A program made the translations under genes and the position numbers. Below, piece after piece: positions 51,015-61,119 of a stretch of 64,000 nucleotides of DNA. The DNA lies in assembly GCA_028287305.1 (NCBI GenBank), contig JAQBPX010000037.1, positions 42,727 to 106,726 on the forward strand. The letters run 5' to 3'. The notes beneath the pieces were generated by a model. It was not told where the DNA came from. It made no database searches and saw only the letters and a list, made by a program, of their open reading frames with translations. Each line of letters starts with the position of its first letter. The stretch's first letter is position 1. The DNA is from Gemmatimonadota bacterium (GTDB lineage Bacteria; Gemmatimonadota; Gemmatimonadetes; Gemmatimonadales; Gemmatimonadaceae).

Positions 51015-53234
51015 TCACACCCGCCTCAACGTCAGCGTCAGCGTCGCCCCGCCCTTTACCGCCTCCGCCCGCAGGTCGCCGCCCATCCCCCGCGCCAGGT
51101 CGCGGCTGATCGCGAGCCCCAGTCCCGTGCCTTCCACGAGCGCAGAGAGCGAGCGGTCGAGCTGGACGAATGGCTCGAACACCGACTCCACCTTGTCGGC
51201 GGGAATCCCGGGGCCCGTGTCGATCACCTGGATCACCGCCATCCCCTCCACGTCGCCGTCCCTGAGCACCAGCCGCGTACTGCCCCCGGCCGGCGTGAAC
51301 TTCACGGCGTTGCCGAGCAGGTTTGTGAGCACCTGGATCAGCTTCTCCCGGTCGGCCAGGACCTCGATCGGCAGCTCGCCATGGTCCTCCGGCAGCTCGA
51401 CTACGAAGCTGATCTGCCGCGCCGCGAACTGCGGCCCCACCAGCGACGACAGTGGGCCCAGCACCTCGCGCAGGAGGACCGGCGCGATCACGTAGTCGAT
51501 CTTGCCGTGCTCGATGCGCGCGAGGTTGAGCAGGTCGTTGATCAGGTGCAGCAGGTGGCGCTGCGCGAGCGACACGCGCTCCAGCGCCGCCTTCTGGTCG
51601 GGCGTCACGGGACCGTGCAGCCCCATCTCGAGCAGCTGCACGTGCCCGCCGATCGCGTTGAGCGGGGTGCGAAGCTCATGGCTCATGTTCGTGAGGAACT
51701 CACCCTTCGCGCGATTCGCGTTCTCGGCCGCGCGCCGCGCCTCGAGCTCGGCGCGATGGAGCCGCGCATTGTCCACGCTCAGCGCGGCGCGGCGCGCGAG
51801 CTCCAGCGCGAGCGCCAGGTCTGCCTCGTGGTAGCGCCGTCCCGATTCTGCGGCCACCAGCGTGAGCGCGCCGAGCACGCGGCCGCGCGCCACGAGCGGC
51901 ACGGTCATCGCCGACCTCAGCCCCAGCTCGCGAATGATCCGCAGGTGCTCGGCATCCACCGCCCCCGCGACGAGCAGCTCGTCGGGAATCTCCGAGAACA
52001 TCTCGGGCTCCCCGGTGCGCAGCACCTGTGGCACGCCCGTGTTCGCGTTCGGGTCGGGGGGATAGCGCTCGCGCAGCTGGTTCGCGAACTCCACCTTGGC
52101 CGGGTCGACGTGCGCCACGGCCACCTGCCGCGCCACGCCCTCGTCGTCCACCACTTCGATCGCGCACCAGTCCGCGAGCTCGGGCACCACCACGCGCGCG
52201 AGCTCCGCCAGCGTGACGTCGTAGTCGAGCGACGATCCCAGGATCTCGCTCGCCCGCGCGAGGTAGCGCGCCGACTCCTCCGAGCGCTTCCGCTCGGTGA
52301 TGCCCTGCCACTGCGTGGCCAGCCCGCCGTCGGGAAGCGGATAACAGTGCAGCAGGCTCCACTCGCCTCGCGTGGGATCGAACGCCTCGAACTGCGACGG
52401 CTGGCGCGACTCCGCCGCGCGGCGCATCTCGCGCTCGAACGCGGTGCCGATCATTTCGGGATACTCCTCCCACACCACGCGCCCAATGATGGACGTGTCC
52501 ACCGGGCGACCGCTCCGCGCGAAGATCTCCGCCGCCTGCGCATTCACGAACTGGAAGCGCCAGTCGCGGTCCTGCACCACGAACGGGTCGGCGATGCTGT
52601 CGAGGATGCCGCGCGTGTAGCGTTCGGCGTTGGCCGAGGCCTCCTGCGCCTCCTCGCTGGCAGTGAGCGCATCCTGCAGCTGCTCGTTGGTCTGCTCCAG
52701 CTCCTCGGCGAGCGACTGCGCCTCCTCGGTCTGCACCTCGAGCTCCGTCGCCTGGTACTGCAGCTGCTCGTTGAGGTGCCGCAGCTCCTCGGCCTGCGAT
52801 TCCGCCGCCTCGCGCGCCGCGGCCTCCGCCGCGAGCTGGCGCGCCTGCGCCTCCCCTTCCACGCGCTTCGTCAGGTCACGCGTGACCTTGGCGAAGCCGA
52901 CCAGCTCGCCCTGCTTGTCTCGCAGCGCGGTGATGACCACGTTGGCCCAGACGCGCGTACCGTCCTTGCGAAGGCGCCATCCCTCATCCTCGAAGCGGCC
53001 TACCCGCGACGCTTCCTCGAGCTCGAACGCGGGCTTGCCGGCGTCGATGTCCGACTTGGGATAGAAGCGCGAGAAGTGCTGGCCGATGATCTCGTCGGCT
53101 CTGTAGCCCTTGATGCGCTCGGCGCCGGTGTTCCACGTGACGACGCGACCCTCGCGATCGAGCGCGAAGATCGCGTAGTCGGCAACGCTCTCCACGAGGA
53201 GGCGGTGGAGGTCATCCCCCGGGACGAGAGTCAC
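51015..53234 (-). CDS. Sensor histidine kinase (PAS-PAS-GAF-HisKA-HATPase)
   Basis: A 739-residue soluble kinase. Order: PAS 1 (about 8-130; YAIFALDREGRVVTWNTGAE), a long Glu/Gln coiled coil (130-205), PAS 2 (210-325), GAF (335-490), HisKA with His519 in TNMSHELRTPLNAIGG, and HATPase with NLLGNAVKFTPAGG, VIDTGPGIP and GTGLGLAISRDLARG. It shares the GLHGPV segment and general plan with the kinase at 17524-19239, so they belong to one subgroup. No membrane segment and no adjacent regulator. It is 46 bp past the end of the giant surface protein gene, on the same strand. Confidence 0.93.
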   Translation of the reverse strand: MTLVPGDDLHRLLVESVADYAIFALDREGRVVTWNTGAERIKGYRADEIIGQHFSRFYPKSDIDAGKPAFELEEASRVGRFEDEGWRLRKDGTRVWANVVITALRDKQGELVGFAKVTRDLTKRVEGEAQARQLAAEAAAREAAESQAEELRHLNEQLQYQATELEVQTEEAQSLAEELEQTNEQLQDALTASEEAQEASANAERYTRGILDSIADPFVVQDRDWRFQFVNAQAAEIFARSGRPVDTSIIGRVVWEEYPEMIGTAFEREMRRAAESRQPSQFEAFDPTRGEWSLLHCYPLPDGGLATQWQGITERKRSEESARYLARASEILGSSLDYDVTLAELARVVVPELADWCAIEVVDDEGVARQVAVAHVDPAKVEFANQLRERYPPDPNANTGVPQVLRTGEPEMFSEIPDELLVAGAVDAEHLRIIRELGLRSAMTVPLVARGRVLGALTLVAAESGRRYHEADLALALELARRAALSVDNARLHRAELEARRAAENANRAKGEFLTNMSHELRTPLNAIGGHVQLLEMGLHGPVTPDQKAALERVSLAQRHLLHLINDLLNLARIEHGKIDYVIAPVLLREVLGPLSSLVGPQFAARQISFVVELPEDHGELPIEVLADREKLIQVLTNLLGNAVKFTPAGGSTRLVLRDGDVEGMAVIQVIDTGPGIPADKVESVFEPFVQLDRSLSALVEGTGLGLAISRDLARGMGGDLRAEAVKGGATLTLTLRRV

Positions 53235-53280
53235 GCCCCAATTCTAAGCAGGGGGGCGTGACCGCGACAGCGGGCTGCGG

Positions 53281-56200
53281 CTACTGCTTCCGGATCGGCG
53301 GCGCAGGAGGCAGCGAGGTGACCGGCGGGCCGGTGAGCCGCGTTGCTCCCATGACGTGGCCCGACGGGTCGACCGACATGATCGGCGGCGGGGTGCCTTC
53401 CTTGATCTCGGTGACGGTCTCACCCACGATCGCGAACCAGGGCTGGGCGTCGGCCTGCGACATGTCCACCACGTACCCGATGTCCGCCAGCGAACCGACC
53501 GTGAGCGGGCTCATCGGGTTGACGCCGTCGTTCGAGACGAAGCCGGTCATCAGCTCGCGCTGCAGCACCGACTCACGCCAGTGCGCGTTGCGGGTGCCCG
53601 ACGAGCAGCAGTTCTCGACCGGCACCGGCACGCCGCCGTACGACTGGTTCACCGTTGCGAAGCCCCAGAGGCCGAGGGTGCCTACGAAGGTCGGGTCGCC
53701 CTGCGGATCCGTGGCGAACGTCGCGGGGTTCGCGAGCAGGCTGCCCCAGAGCGTGCCCACGCCGAGGACGTGACCCATCTCGTGCAGGATCACGGCGTTC
53801 AGCGTGCCGTTGGCCTGCATGTTCGCCATGTCGGCATCATCGAAGCGCATGGCGCCCACGATGGTGAGCCCTCCCCCGTTGCGCACGTAGCATGGGCCGG
53901 CCGATCCGAGGATGCCGTTCACGCCATCGATCGGCTCGACCGTGACGTAGATCAGCACGTCGTCGATCGTCTCGTTGAGGATCGTGCTGGGGGCTCCCGC
54001 ACTCAGGCAGGGGGTGGCGTCCAGGTTGGTCGCCACGAAGTCCGGCAGGTCGTTGCGAAGCACCGCGGACCACTTGGCTGCCGCCGCCGTGAACGCTGCC
54101 TGCACCGGCGCCGTGAGCGAGGTGCGGTTGCGCATGGTGATGTTGAAGTTCGCCGGCGCCGAGGTCACGTTCAGGACCTGCGTGCCGGTGATCGCGCCGA
54201 TCGTCGCGGTGATGGTTGCCGATCCCGCGCCGAGCGCCTGCACGTTGCCGGCCGCATCCACGCGAGCCACGAGCCGGTTGCTCGTGCTCCACGTGACGGC
54301 CGCGCCGATGATGTTGTTGCTGGCGTCACGCACGGTGGGCGTCGCGGTCGTGCTGGCATTGCCCGCGAGCGCATTCGTGCCAAGCGCCACCGTGATGGAA
54401 CTCACCGAGATCCCGCCGCTCACCGTCACCACGGTGCTGCCGTTGATGCCGCCGATGGTCGCCTGGATGGTGGTCGTACCATTCGCGACGCCCGTCACCA
54501 GCCCCGCGCTGTTCACGGTGGCGACGCCCGGCGAGCTGCTGCTCCACGTGATCGGCAATCCGGTGATCACGCCGCTGGCGGCGTTGAGCGCCTGCGCGCT
54601 CATCTGCTGCGTGCCGGCCACCGGGACGGTCGGCGTCGCCGGCGTCACGTTGACCGTGGCCACCTGCACCACCGGCAACTGGTACGTCGCCTCGCCGCGC
54701 ATGATGCTCGGCCCCACGATCCAGACGCCCTGCAGCCCGATGCCGAACCGGATGTTCGCGATGCTGTAGAAGTTCATGAACACCGTGCCGGTGCTCGCCT
54801 GCGCGGGGATGGTCGCGCCCGAATACTGGAGGGTGTTCGGCGCCGGCCCCGAAACGTTGCAGGTGTTCAGCAGGTTGCCGGAGAAGTCCGAGGCGAGCGG
54901 CGAGGTACTCCATCGAACCTGTCCGCAGAACTGCACCGGCACGTTGGAGCCGGACACGTCCAGCACGTTGTAGATCACCGGGATCGGCGTGTTCACCGGG
55001 ATGATGTTCGCCACCTGCGGCGTGATCACCGCCGGGTTGAGCGACAGGCTCACGGTGGTGGTCTCCGTGGCCGCGCTCACCGGAAGCGACGCCTGCGCGC
55101 CGCCGAGGTAGACGTTCTGCGCGGGGGAGGAGTTGTCGATGCCCACCGCCATCACGGTGTAGGTGCCCGAACCCGGGACGCGCAGCGAGATCACGCCACC
55201 CGCCATCGCCGTTCCATTCAGGACCTGCGACACGGCATCCGAGAGGCCGTTGCCGGTGACGATCAGGCTGTACCGCTTGGCCGTGCGCGCGCCGGTGTTG
55301 TTGGTGAGCGTGGCCTTGATCACCTTGCTCGCGCCCGCGGAGAACGCGATGGTCGGCAGCGCGTCGCCGCGCGCCTGGATCTGCGCGGCGTACACCAGCG
55401 TCACGTTGGTGGTGCTGTTCGAGATGAACCGCTCCGCGGTGAACTGCAGCGTCATGGTGCCCGCGTTGTTGAGCGGCGGGATGCTTCCCGTTGCCCACTG
55501 GAACACGTTGGCACTCGGCTTCGTGACGGTTCCGCAGTTCTGGTACGCCCCGAAGTTGGCCTGCAGGTCGGCGGTTGGGGGCGTGAAGTTCATGTACGCC
55601 TTCGCGCAGCTGTTCTGGCTGCCGAAGAAGAGCACCTGGCTCGGGTCGGTCACCGCGAAGGTGTACGGCACCGGGGTGCCGAGCGTCCCGTTCGCGGGGA
55701 TGGTGGTGGTCACCGCCGCGCTCGCGGGCAGGAGCGTGATCCCGACGGTGGTCAGCGCCCCCGACGTCACGGCCACCCCGGTCGCAATGTTGCTCGCGGC
55801 CACGAAGGTGAGCGTGTTCGGGTTGGGCGATGCCTGGTCCACCGCGAACACGCGCACGTTGTAACCCGTGCCCGCCGGGACCGCGATGAACATGCTGCCG
55901 CTGTTGGTGCCGAACTGGTTCGAGCGGTCGATGATCGGTTGCGCCAGCCCGCCGCCGTCGATCACGGTCACGAACTGCCCGGTCTGCACGGGGCTCGTGG
56001 CCTGCACGCGGATGCCGGTCGTGAGCGTCACGAAGTTGATCGTGACGACCGTGGGGTCGCCCTGGAACGCATTCGGGACCACGTTCGTGGCGGTCACCCC
56101 GGCGATCCCGGTGTCCCACTTGTTCAGCAGCTTGAGGCTCACGGGGCCCGGCCCGCCCGGGCTCGGGATGCTGTCCACCAGCACGTACGTGGAATCGTTG

Positions 56201-59200
56201 AGGATCGTGCGCGCCGCGCACGCCGTGCTCGAGATCGCGCCACCGGCGGCGATCGGGTCGGTCGTGATCGGGCTGCTGGAGTACAGCAGCGCCGAGCACG
56301 AGGTCGTGGTGAGGAAGTAGCCGGAAGGATCGCGCACCGTCCACGTCACTCCCGCCTTCGTGCCAACGGGCACGTTGTTGGGGAAGCTGGCGTCGATGAT
56401 GTCGAAGGTGTTCGCGTTGATCGTGACGTTGGTGAGCTGGCCGGCGTTCACGGTGATGCCGCGTGCCCGTCCCGCGCCACTCACGGCGGGCGTGTTCGTG
56501 GCCTGGTTGGCGCCGAGGGAGTCCGCCACCGCCACGCGCACGCGATAGAGCGTGCCTGGGGCCAGCGCGATGTTGGTCGTGAGGCTGCGGCTGTTGCCGA
56601 CCGGCGCGGGCTGGTCGATGGCGACGGGCGAGCCGAGACCGCCGCTGTCCACGGTGATCAGGTAGCGCTTGGCGGGATCACTGACGTTCACCGTCAGGTG
56701 AATGCCCTGCGTCACCCCGCCGGCGATGGCGATCTGGTTCAGCGCCTGGCCGCGGTTGACGGCGGGCGAGACGAAGACGAGCTGCCCGAGCCCGCCATCC
56801 GTCCAGGCGTTGGCGAATGCGCGCGCCTGCCAGAACGTCGTGCCTGCCGACGGATTGAGCGTGGCCCCCGTGAATTGCGCCTGAGTGGTGCTCAATTGCG
56901 CGCGCGAGCACGGGAAGAGCTGCGAGCCGAATCCATCATTGAACGTGGCCGTGCTCCACGCGAACACCGGGCAGAAGGTGGTGGTCGGGGCGGTCTGCCC
57001 GGGCTGTACCTGGTTGAGGGCCGCGCTGAACAGCGACGCCGGATCATCGATGGTGATGTCCACCGGAATGCCGACACCCGCCGTGCCGTTGGCCGGCATG
57101 TTGGAGATGATCGACATCGGGGCGAGTGTCGCGGGCACGTCAGTGATCGCGCCGCTCGTCACTGCAACGTTCGAGTTGCGGACGCTCGTGCTCACGTTGA
57201 GCAGGTTGTTGCTCGCCGAGTCCGAACCGAACACGCGCACGCGATACCCCGTGCCCGCGGCCAGCGGAACCAGGAGCTGCGTGGTGCGCTGGAAGGTGTT
57301 GAACTTGAAGCCGACCTGCTGCGCAAGGCCACCCGAATCGATGACCACTACGTAGCCGAGCACCGCGCGGGGCGAGACCACGTTCAGCCGGAGGCCGGTG
57401 GTGATCGCCGCGAACGTCACCTGCGGGTCGCCGCCCGGTGCGCGCAGGCCCACCTCGATCGTGCGCCCCTCGGGAAGCACGTAGGTGCCCATCGAATAGA
57501 CGCGCGCAAAGATCGACGTGCCCGCCGCCTGCGGCGGGATGGTGCCCGTCATGCTGCGGACGCCCGCCGGTCCCTCGCCGCCGAAGCCGCAGGCTCCGGA
57601 GAGCCCACCGTTGAGCGTCAGGGCCGCTGCCTGGTAGCGTACGGTGCAGAAGGTGATCTGGCTCGTGTCGGTGACCGTGGCCGAGACCGGGACCTGCACG
57701 CCCGAGCTGAACGTCGCCGGCACCGTCACGTTGCTGATGCTCGCCGGGATCAGGGTGAGCGACACCGGCGTGAACGAGCCCGCCGATACCTGCACGCCCG
57801 TCACTCGCGCACCCGCGCGCACGTTCGTGAGGAGGAAGTTGGTGAGCGATCCGGTCGAGTCCACCGCCACCGCGCGCACGCGATAGCCCGCTCCACCGCG
57901 AACGGGCGCCGGCACCTGGATGCTGGCGCTCAGCCCGAAGCTCGCGTTGTACGTGCCGATGATCGGCGGACCGCTGCCGGTGTCCACGGCCACCACGTAG
58001 CGGCCGACCGAGATCGGCGAGGTGATGCTCACCGCGATGCCCTGCGTCGCGGCCGTTACCGGCAGCGTGCGCAGCGGCTCGGCCCGCGTGAACGCGGGCG
58101 CGGTGGTGCCGAAGGTGAAGCCACCGATGGACGTGTTGTTCTGGAAGTTGCTCTGGTAGCTCAGCGTTCCCACCTGCCCCGGTACGAGCAGGGTGCCGGA
58201 GTACGTCTTCGACGTCGCCGTGCTTCCGGACAACGTGTTGAAGTTCGAGCTGAAGGTCTGCGAGAGGTCGGTGGTCCATGGCGACCACGACATGCGCAGG
58301 AAGGCGTTGGTGGTGCCCGGCAGGATGATGAGGCTCGGGTCATCGAGCATCACCGTGCCGGTCACCGGCGTTCCGGCAGTGCCCGTTCCAGGCAGCGTGA
58401 AGGTGGTCGCGATCTGGGCGAGCGAGGCAGGAACCGACGTGAGGGACCCGCTCACGACGTTCACGTTCGACACCCTGGTGCCGGCGCCAATCAGCGGGAA
58501 GTTCGAGGTGCCCGACTGCAGCGAGTCGCGCGCGGCCACTCGCACGCGATACCCGGTGCCGACCGGCAGCGAGATCGGGATGGTGGCCGTCTTGCCCAGT
58601 CCCGGATTGTCGAACTCCGTCACCTGCGGTGTGGCGAGGCCACCGGAGTCAACGATCACGAAGTACTTGCTGGCGCCGAAGAAGCTCGTGATGCCCACGC
58701 TGATGCCCGTGGTCGGCGCGCTCACCACCACCTGCACGTCCGGGCTCGCCGGACGGATTCCGAGCTCCACGAACCGGCCGTCGGGCAGCTGGACGTTCGA
58801 CGCGTAGAACATGCGCGTGAACAGCGTGCCTGCGGCCTGGCCGGGAATGGTGCCGGCTCCGGTGCGCGAACCGCCCACGCCCTCGGCGCTGAAGCTGCAA
58901 TTCTGGCCGCTGCCGGACGTGAGCTGCGTGAGCGCCGTGGCGCTCGTGCGCACCTGGCAGAACGCCGCCTGGCTGGAGTCGTTGACGACCATGGACACCG
59001 GGATCCCGACGCCAACCGAGGCGGTGGCGGGGATGTTCGGCGTGCCGACGCTGGCCGGGAGCAGCGTGAGGTTCACGTTCGTGAAGCTTCCCGCCGTCAC
59101 CTGCACCGCGTTCTGGCGTGCACCGGCGCGAATGGTGAAGTACGCCTGGCCGTTCGCGAAGGTGGTGGAGTCGAGCGCCACGGCGCGCACCCGATATCCC

Positions 59201-61029
59201 GTGCCGGCGCGCGGCGCGGCCGGCACCTGGATGTTGGCCGTGGTGCCGGGTCCGCCGACGAACGTCGCGACCGTCTGGGTAATGCCGCCGAAGGTGCCCG
59301 TGTCGACGAGCACCACGTAGCGGCCCACCGAGATGGGTGACGTGATGGCCACGTTGATGCCATTCGCGGCCGCCGCGATCGGCACGGCGACCAGCGTTTC
59401 ATTCGGGCGCGTGAGCGACGACGGCACCACGTACTGGAAGTTGAAGGCCCCGACCGAATTGCTCTGGTAGTTCGCCTGCATGAAGAGCGTGCCGGACTGC
59501 ACGGGCGTGTACGCCGAGGTGGTCACCCAGGTCTTGCTGGTGACCGAGTTGGTGGTCGGCGACTGGAAGTTGCCGGTCGTGAACGTGTTGGTGAAGTCGC
59601 TGGTCCAGGCGGCGAAGCCCATTCGCATGAACGGGGAGCCTCCCCCATTCACGATCACCTCGCTGGGATCGGTGAGCGTGAGCGTGACGGGAATCGCGAC
59701 GCCCGCCGTGCCCGTGGCCGGCGTGGTGAGGGTGCTCGTCATGTTCACGAGCGTGGCATTCACGACGGTCATGGAGCCCGTCGCGACGGCAACATTCGAG
59801 ATGCGAGTGCCCGCGCTCACGTTCGGGAAGGTCACCACGCCCACCTGCAGCGAGTCGCGCGCGAGGATGCGCACGCGGTAGCCCGTGCCGGCCGGCAGGA
59901 GCACCGGAATGGTGGGCGTCTTGGAGCCCGCCGCGTCGAAGTCGGTGATGTTCGGGGAGGCGAGGCCGCCCGAGTCCACGATCACGTAGTAGTGGCTGCC
60001 GCCGAAGGGGCTGGTGACGTTGACGTTGATGCCCGTGCTGCCGCCGCCCCCGGTGCCCACGGTCACGCTGATCGAGGCGGTGACGCCGGGCTGCGTGACG
60101 CTGGTGGCCGTGATGGTGACCACGCCGTTCGCAATGCCGGTGATGGTGCCGCCGGCATTGACCGTGGCGATGGCCGGGTTGGTCGAGCTGTAGGTGACCT
60201 GCGCGCAGCCCGTGAGGTCCACGTTGCCGGCGTCCTTCGGGGCGGCCACAAGCGTGGTGGTGGCGCCGACCGCAAGGTTCTGCGGCGTGTTCGGCGTGAG
60301 CGCGATGCTCGCGACGGTCGGCGGCGTGAAGAGGTTCGTGTTGATGCGCGCGGCGGCGGACAGCGACACAGAGAAGCGCGCAATCTGCTGCGCGTCGATG
60401 ATGTTCACGTTGCCGTCGGCGGTCACGTCGCCGCGTGCGGCCAGGGCGGCGGCGTTCAACACGCTCAGGCCGACCGAGGAGCGCGCGATCTGCTGCGCGT
60501 CGATGATGTTCACGTTGCCATCGTCGTTCACGTCTCCCCACTTGCCGGGGGTCGCGACGCAGACGTCGAGGCCACTGGGGATGAGCGACGCGAGGATGTT
60601 GGCCGCGAGCTCGTCACCGGCAGCGGAGGGCGAGAGGGCGATGCGCGTTCCACCGGCGCTGCCCGCCGTGAACCAGGCATTTGTCACGGTCTGCGTGGCC
60701 GTGATGTTGTTCGCCGCGAAGGCGTTGAAGACGATGCTGCCTGATGCGGCATTCGCGAGGTTCGGCGTGACGCTGAAGTCCGTTCCCGCCTGCGTGCGCA
60801 GGGAGTCGAGCGTCAGCCGACCCGACCCCCACGTCATGCCGGTCTGGAAGCTGGCGATGTGCACCGCGCCCGCGGCGCTGATGTCCACGATCACGGGGAC
60901 CGCGAACTTGGCGCCCGGTGCCACGCTCATGGTGGGCGAACTGCCCGCCTTCAGCGTGATGGTTTGCGCTCCCACAATCGAGGGGAGCAGCAGGGCGCAG
61001 GCGACAAGGGCCAGCTTCGGCATCTTCAT
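53281..61029 (-). CDS. Giant secreted cohesin-dockerin-repeat metzincin protease
   Basis: A 2582-residue exported multidomain protein. Signal peptide 1-21 (LPSIVGAQ); cohesin-like beta domain about 22-158; paired dockerin repeats 165-189 and 200-224 (GDVNDDGNVNIIDAQQIA, GDVTADGNVNIIDAQQIA, each an EF-hand-like calcium loop); Big2 domain 238-325; eight divergent copies of a ~220-residue module (333 to about 2122); two further Big2 domains; and a C-terminal zinc protease with HEMGHVLGVGTLW (2416-2428), probable third ligand His2483 (NAHWRE) and Met-turn at 2494 (ELMTGF), the leishmanolysin-like metzincin pattern. GAGGAG precedes the ATG. It lies 142 bp after the cohesin-like lipoprotein gene. 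Natural substrates and partner are unknown. Confidence 0.9.
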   Translation of the reverse strand: MKMPKLALVACALLLPSIVGAQTITLKAGSSPTMSVAPGAKFAVPVIVDISAAGAVHIASFQTGMTWGSGRLTLDSLRTQAGTDFSVTPNLANAASGSIVFNAFAANNITATQTVTNAWFTAGSAGGTRIALSPSAAGDELAANILASLIPSGLDVCVATPGKWGDVNDDGNVNIIDAQQIARSSVGLSVLNAAALAARGDVTADGNVNIIDAQQIARFSVSLSAAARINTNLFTPPTVASIALTPNTPQNLAVGATTTLVAAPKDAGNVDLTGCAQVTYSSTNPAIATVNAGGTITGIANGVVTITATSVTQPGVTASISVTVGTGGGGSTGINVNVTSPFGGSHYYVIVDSGGLASPNITDFDAAGSKTPTIPVLLPAGTGYRVRILARDSLQVGVVTFPNVSAGTRISNVAVATGSMTVVNATLVNMTSTLTTPATGTAGVAIPVTLTLTDPSEVIVNGGGSPFMRMGFAAWTSDFTNTFTTGNFQSPTTNSVTSKTWVTTSAYTPVQSGTLFMQANYQSNSVGAFNFQYVVPSSLTRPNETLVAVPIAAAANGINVAITSPISVGRYVVLVDTGTFGGITQTVATFVGGPGTTANIQVPAAPRAGTGYRVRAVALDSTTFANGQAYFTIRAGARQNAVQVTAGSFTNVNLTLLPASVGTPNIPATASVGVGIPVSMVVNDSSQAAFCQVRTSATALTQLTSGSGQNCSFSAEGVGGSRTGAGTIPGQAAGTLFTRMFYASNVQLPDGRFVELGIRPASPDVQVVVSAPTTGISVGITSFFGASKYFVIVDSGGLATPQVTEFDNPGLGKTATIPISLPVGTGYRVRVAARDSLQSGTSNFPLIGAGTRVSNVNVVSGSLTSVPASLAQIATTFTLPGTGTAGTPVTGTVMLDDPSLIILPGTTNAFLRMSWSPWTTDLSQTFSSNFNTLSGSTATSKTYSGTLLVPGQVGTLSYQSNFQNNTSIGGFTFGTTAPAFTRAEPLRTLPVTAATQGIAVSITSPISVGRYVVAVDTGSGPPIIGTYNASFGLSASIQVPAPVRGGAGYRVRAVAVDSTGSLTNFLLTNVRAGARVTGVQVSAGSFTPVSLTLIPASISNVTVPATFSSGVQVPVSATVTDTSQITFCTVRYQAAALTLNGGLSGACGFGGEGPAGVRSMTGTIPPQAAGTSIFARVYSMGTYVLPEGRTIEVGLRAPGGDPQVTFAAITTGLRLNVVSPRAVLGYVVVIDSGGLAQQVGFKFNTFQRTTQLLVPLAAGTGYRVRVFGSDSASNNLLNVSTSVRNSNVAVTSGAITDVPATLAPMSIISNMPANGTAGVGIPVDITIDDPASLFSAALNQVQPGQTAPTTTFCPVFAWSTATFNDGFGSQLFPCSRAQLSTTQAQFTGATLNPSAGTTFWQARAFANAWTDGGLGQLVFVSPAVNRGQALNQIAIAGGVTQGIHLTVNVSDPAKRYLITVDSGGLGSPVAIDQPAPVGNSRSLTTNIALAPGTLYRVRVAVADSLGANQATNTPAVSGAGRARGITVNAGQLTNVTINANTFDIIDASFPNNVPVGTKAGVTWTVRDPSGYFLTTTSCSALLYSSSPITTDPIAAGGAISSTACAARTILNDSTYVLVDSIPSPGGPGPVSLKLLNKWDTGIAGVTATNVVPNAFQGDPTVVTINFVTLTTGIRVQATSPVQTGQFVTVIDGGGLAQPIIDRSNQFGTNSGSMFIAVPAGTGYNVRVFAVDQASPNPNTLTFVAASNIATGVAVTSGALTTVGITLLPASAAVTTTIPANGTLGTPVPYTFAVTDPSQVLFFGSQNSCAKAYMNFTPPTADLQANFGAYQNCGTVTKPSANVFQWATGSIPPLNNAGTMTLQFTAERFISNSTTNVTLVYAAQIQARGDALPTIAFSAGASKVIKATLTNNTGARTAKRYSLIVTGNGLSDAVSQVLNGTAMAGGVISLRVPGSGTYTVMAVGIDNSSPAQNVYLGGAQASLPVSAATETTTVSLSLNPAVITPQVANIIPVNTPIPVIYNVLDVSGSNVPVQFCGQVRWSTSPLASDFSGNLLNTCNVSGPAPNTLQYSGATIPAQASTGTVFMNFYSIANIRFGIGLQGVWIVGPSIMRGEATYQLPVVQVATVNVTPATPTVPVAGTQQMSAQALNAASGVITGLPITWSSSSPGVATVNSAGLVTGVANGTTTIQATIGGINGSTVVTVSGGISVSSITVALGTNALAGNASTTATPTVRDASNNIIGAAVTWSTSNRLVARVDAAGNVQALGAGSATITATIGAITGTQVLNVTSAPANFNITMRNRTSLTAPVQAAFTAAAAKWSAVLRNDLPDFVATNLDATPCLSAGAPSTILNETIDDVLIYVTVEPIDGVNGILGSAGPCYVRNGGGLTIVGAMRFDDADMANMQANGTLNAVILHEMGHVLGVGTLWGSLLANPATFATDPQGDPTFVGTLGLWGFATVNQSYGGVPVPVENCCSSGTRNAHWRESVLQRELMTGFVSNDGVNPMSPLTVGSLADIGYVVDMSQADAQPWFAIVGETVTEIKEGTPPPIMSVDPSGHVMGATRLTGPPVTSLPPAPPIRKQ
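54662..60033 (-). repeat. Eight-fold module array in the giant protein
   Basis: Eight consecutive units of about 670 bp each begin with a strand like GIxVxITSPxxxxxYVVxVD and continue with GTGYRVRVxAxDS and a DPS/DSS motif before a variable segment. The first runs 60033-59362. Units 1 and 3, and 2 and 4, resemble each other most, suggesting duplication of a two-module block. The same unit is present in the SusD-like gene at the right edge. Confidence 0.8.
60358..60537 (-). repeat. Dockerin-type calcium-binding repeat pair
   Basis: Residues 165-224 of the giant protein hold two copies of the F-hand GDVxxDGNVNIIDAQQIA, 35 residues apart (start to start). Both keep Asp, Asn/Asp, Asn and the final Asp needed for calcium. 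A paired repeat of this kind is the defining feature of type I dockerins. Confidence 0.85.
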
Positions 61030-61119
61030 GGCGGGGCTCCTCGCGCGTGGGGCGCGAGACGGCGGGGGGAACTGCCTACGGCGGGAGGAAAAACCTGTTC
61101 TTTCGGTGGGGCCAGACAG

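Noticed and set aside
53356..59340. A 1994-codon open frame on the plus strand, antisense to the giant protein
   Set aside because: The translation is dominated by Arg, His, Gly and Asp and mirrors the codon bias of the real gene. The minus strand has a signal peptide, dockerins and a protease active site.
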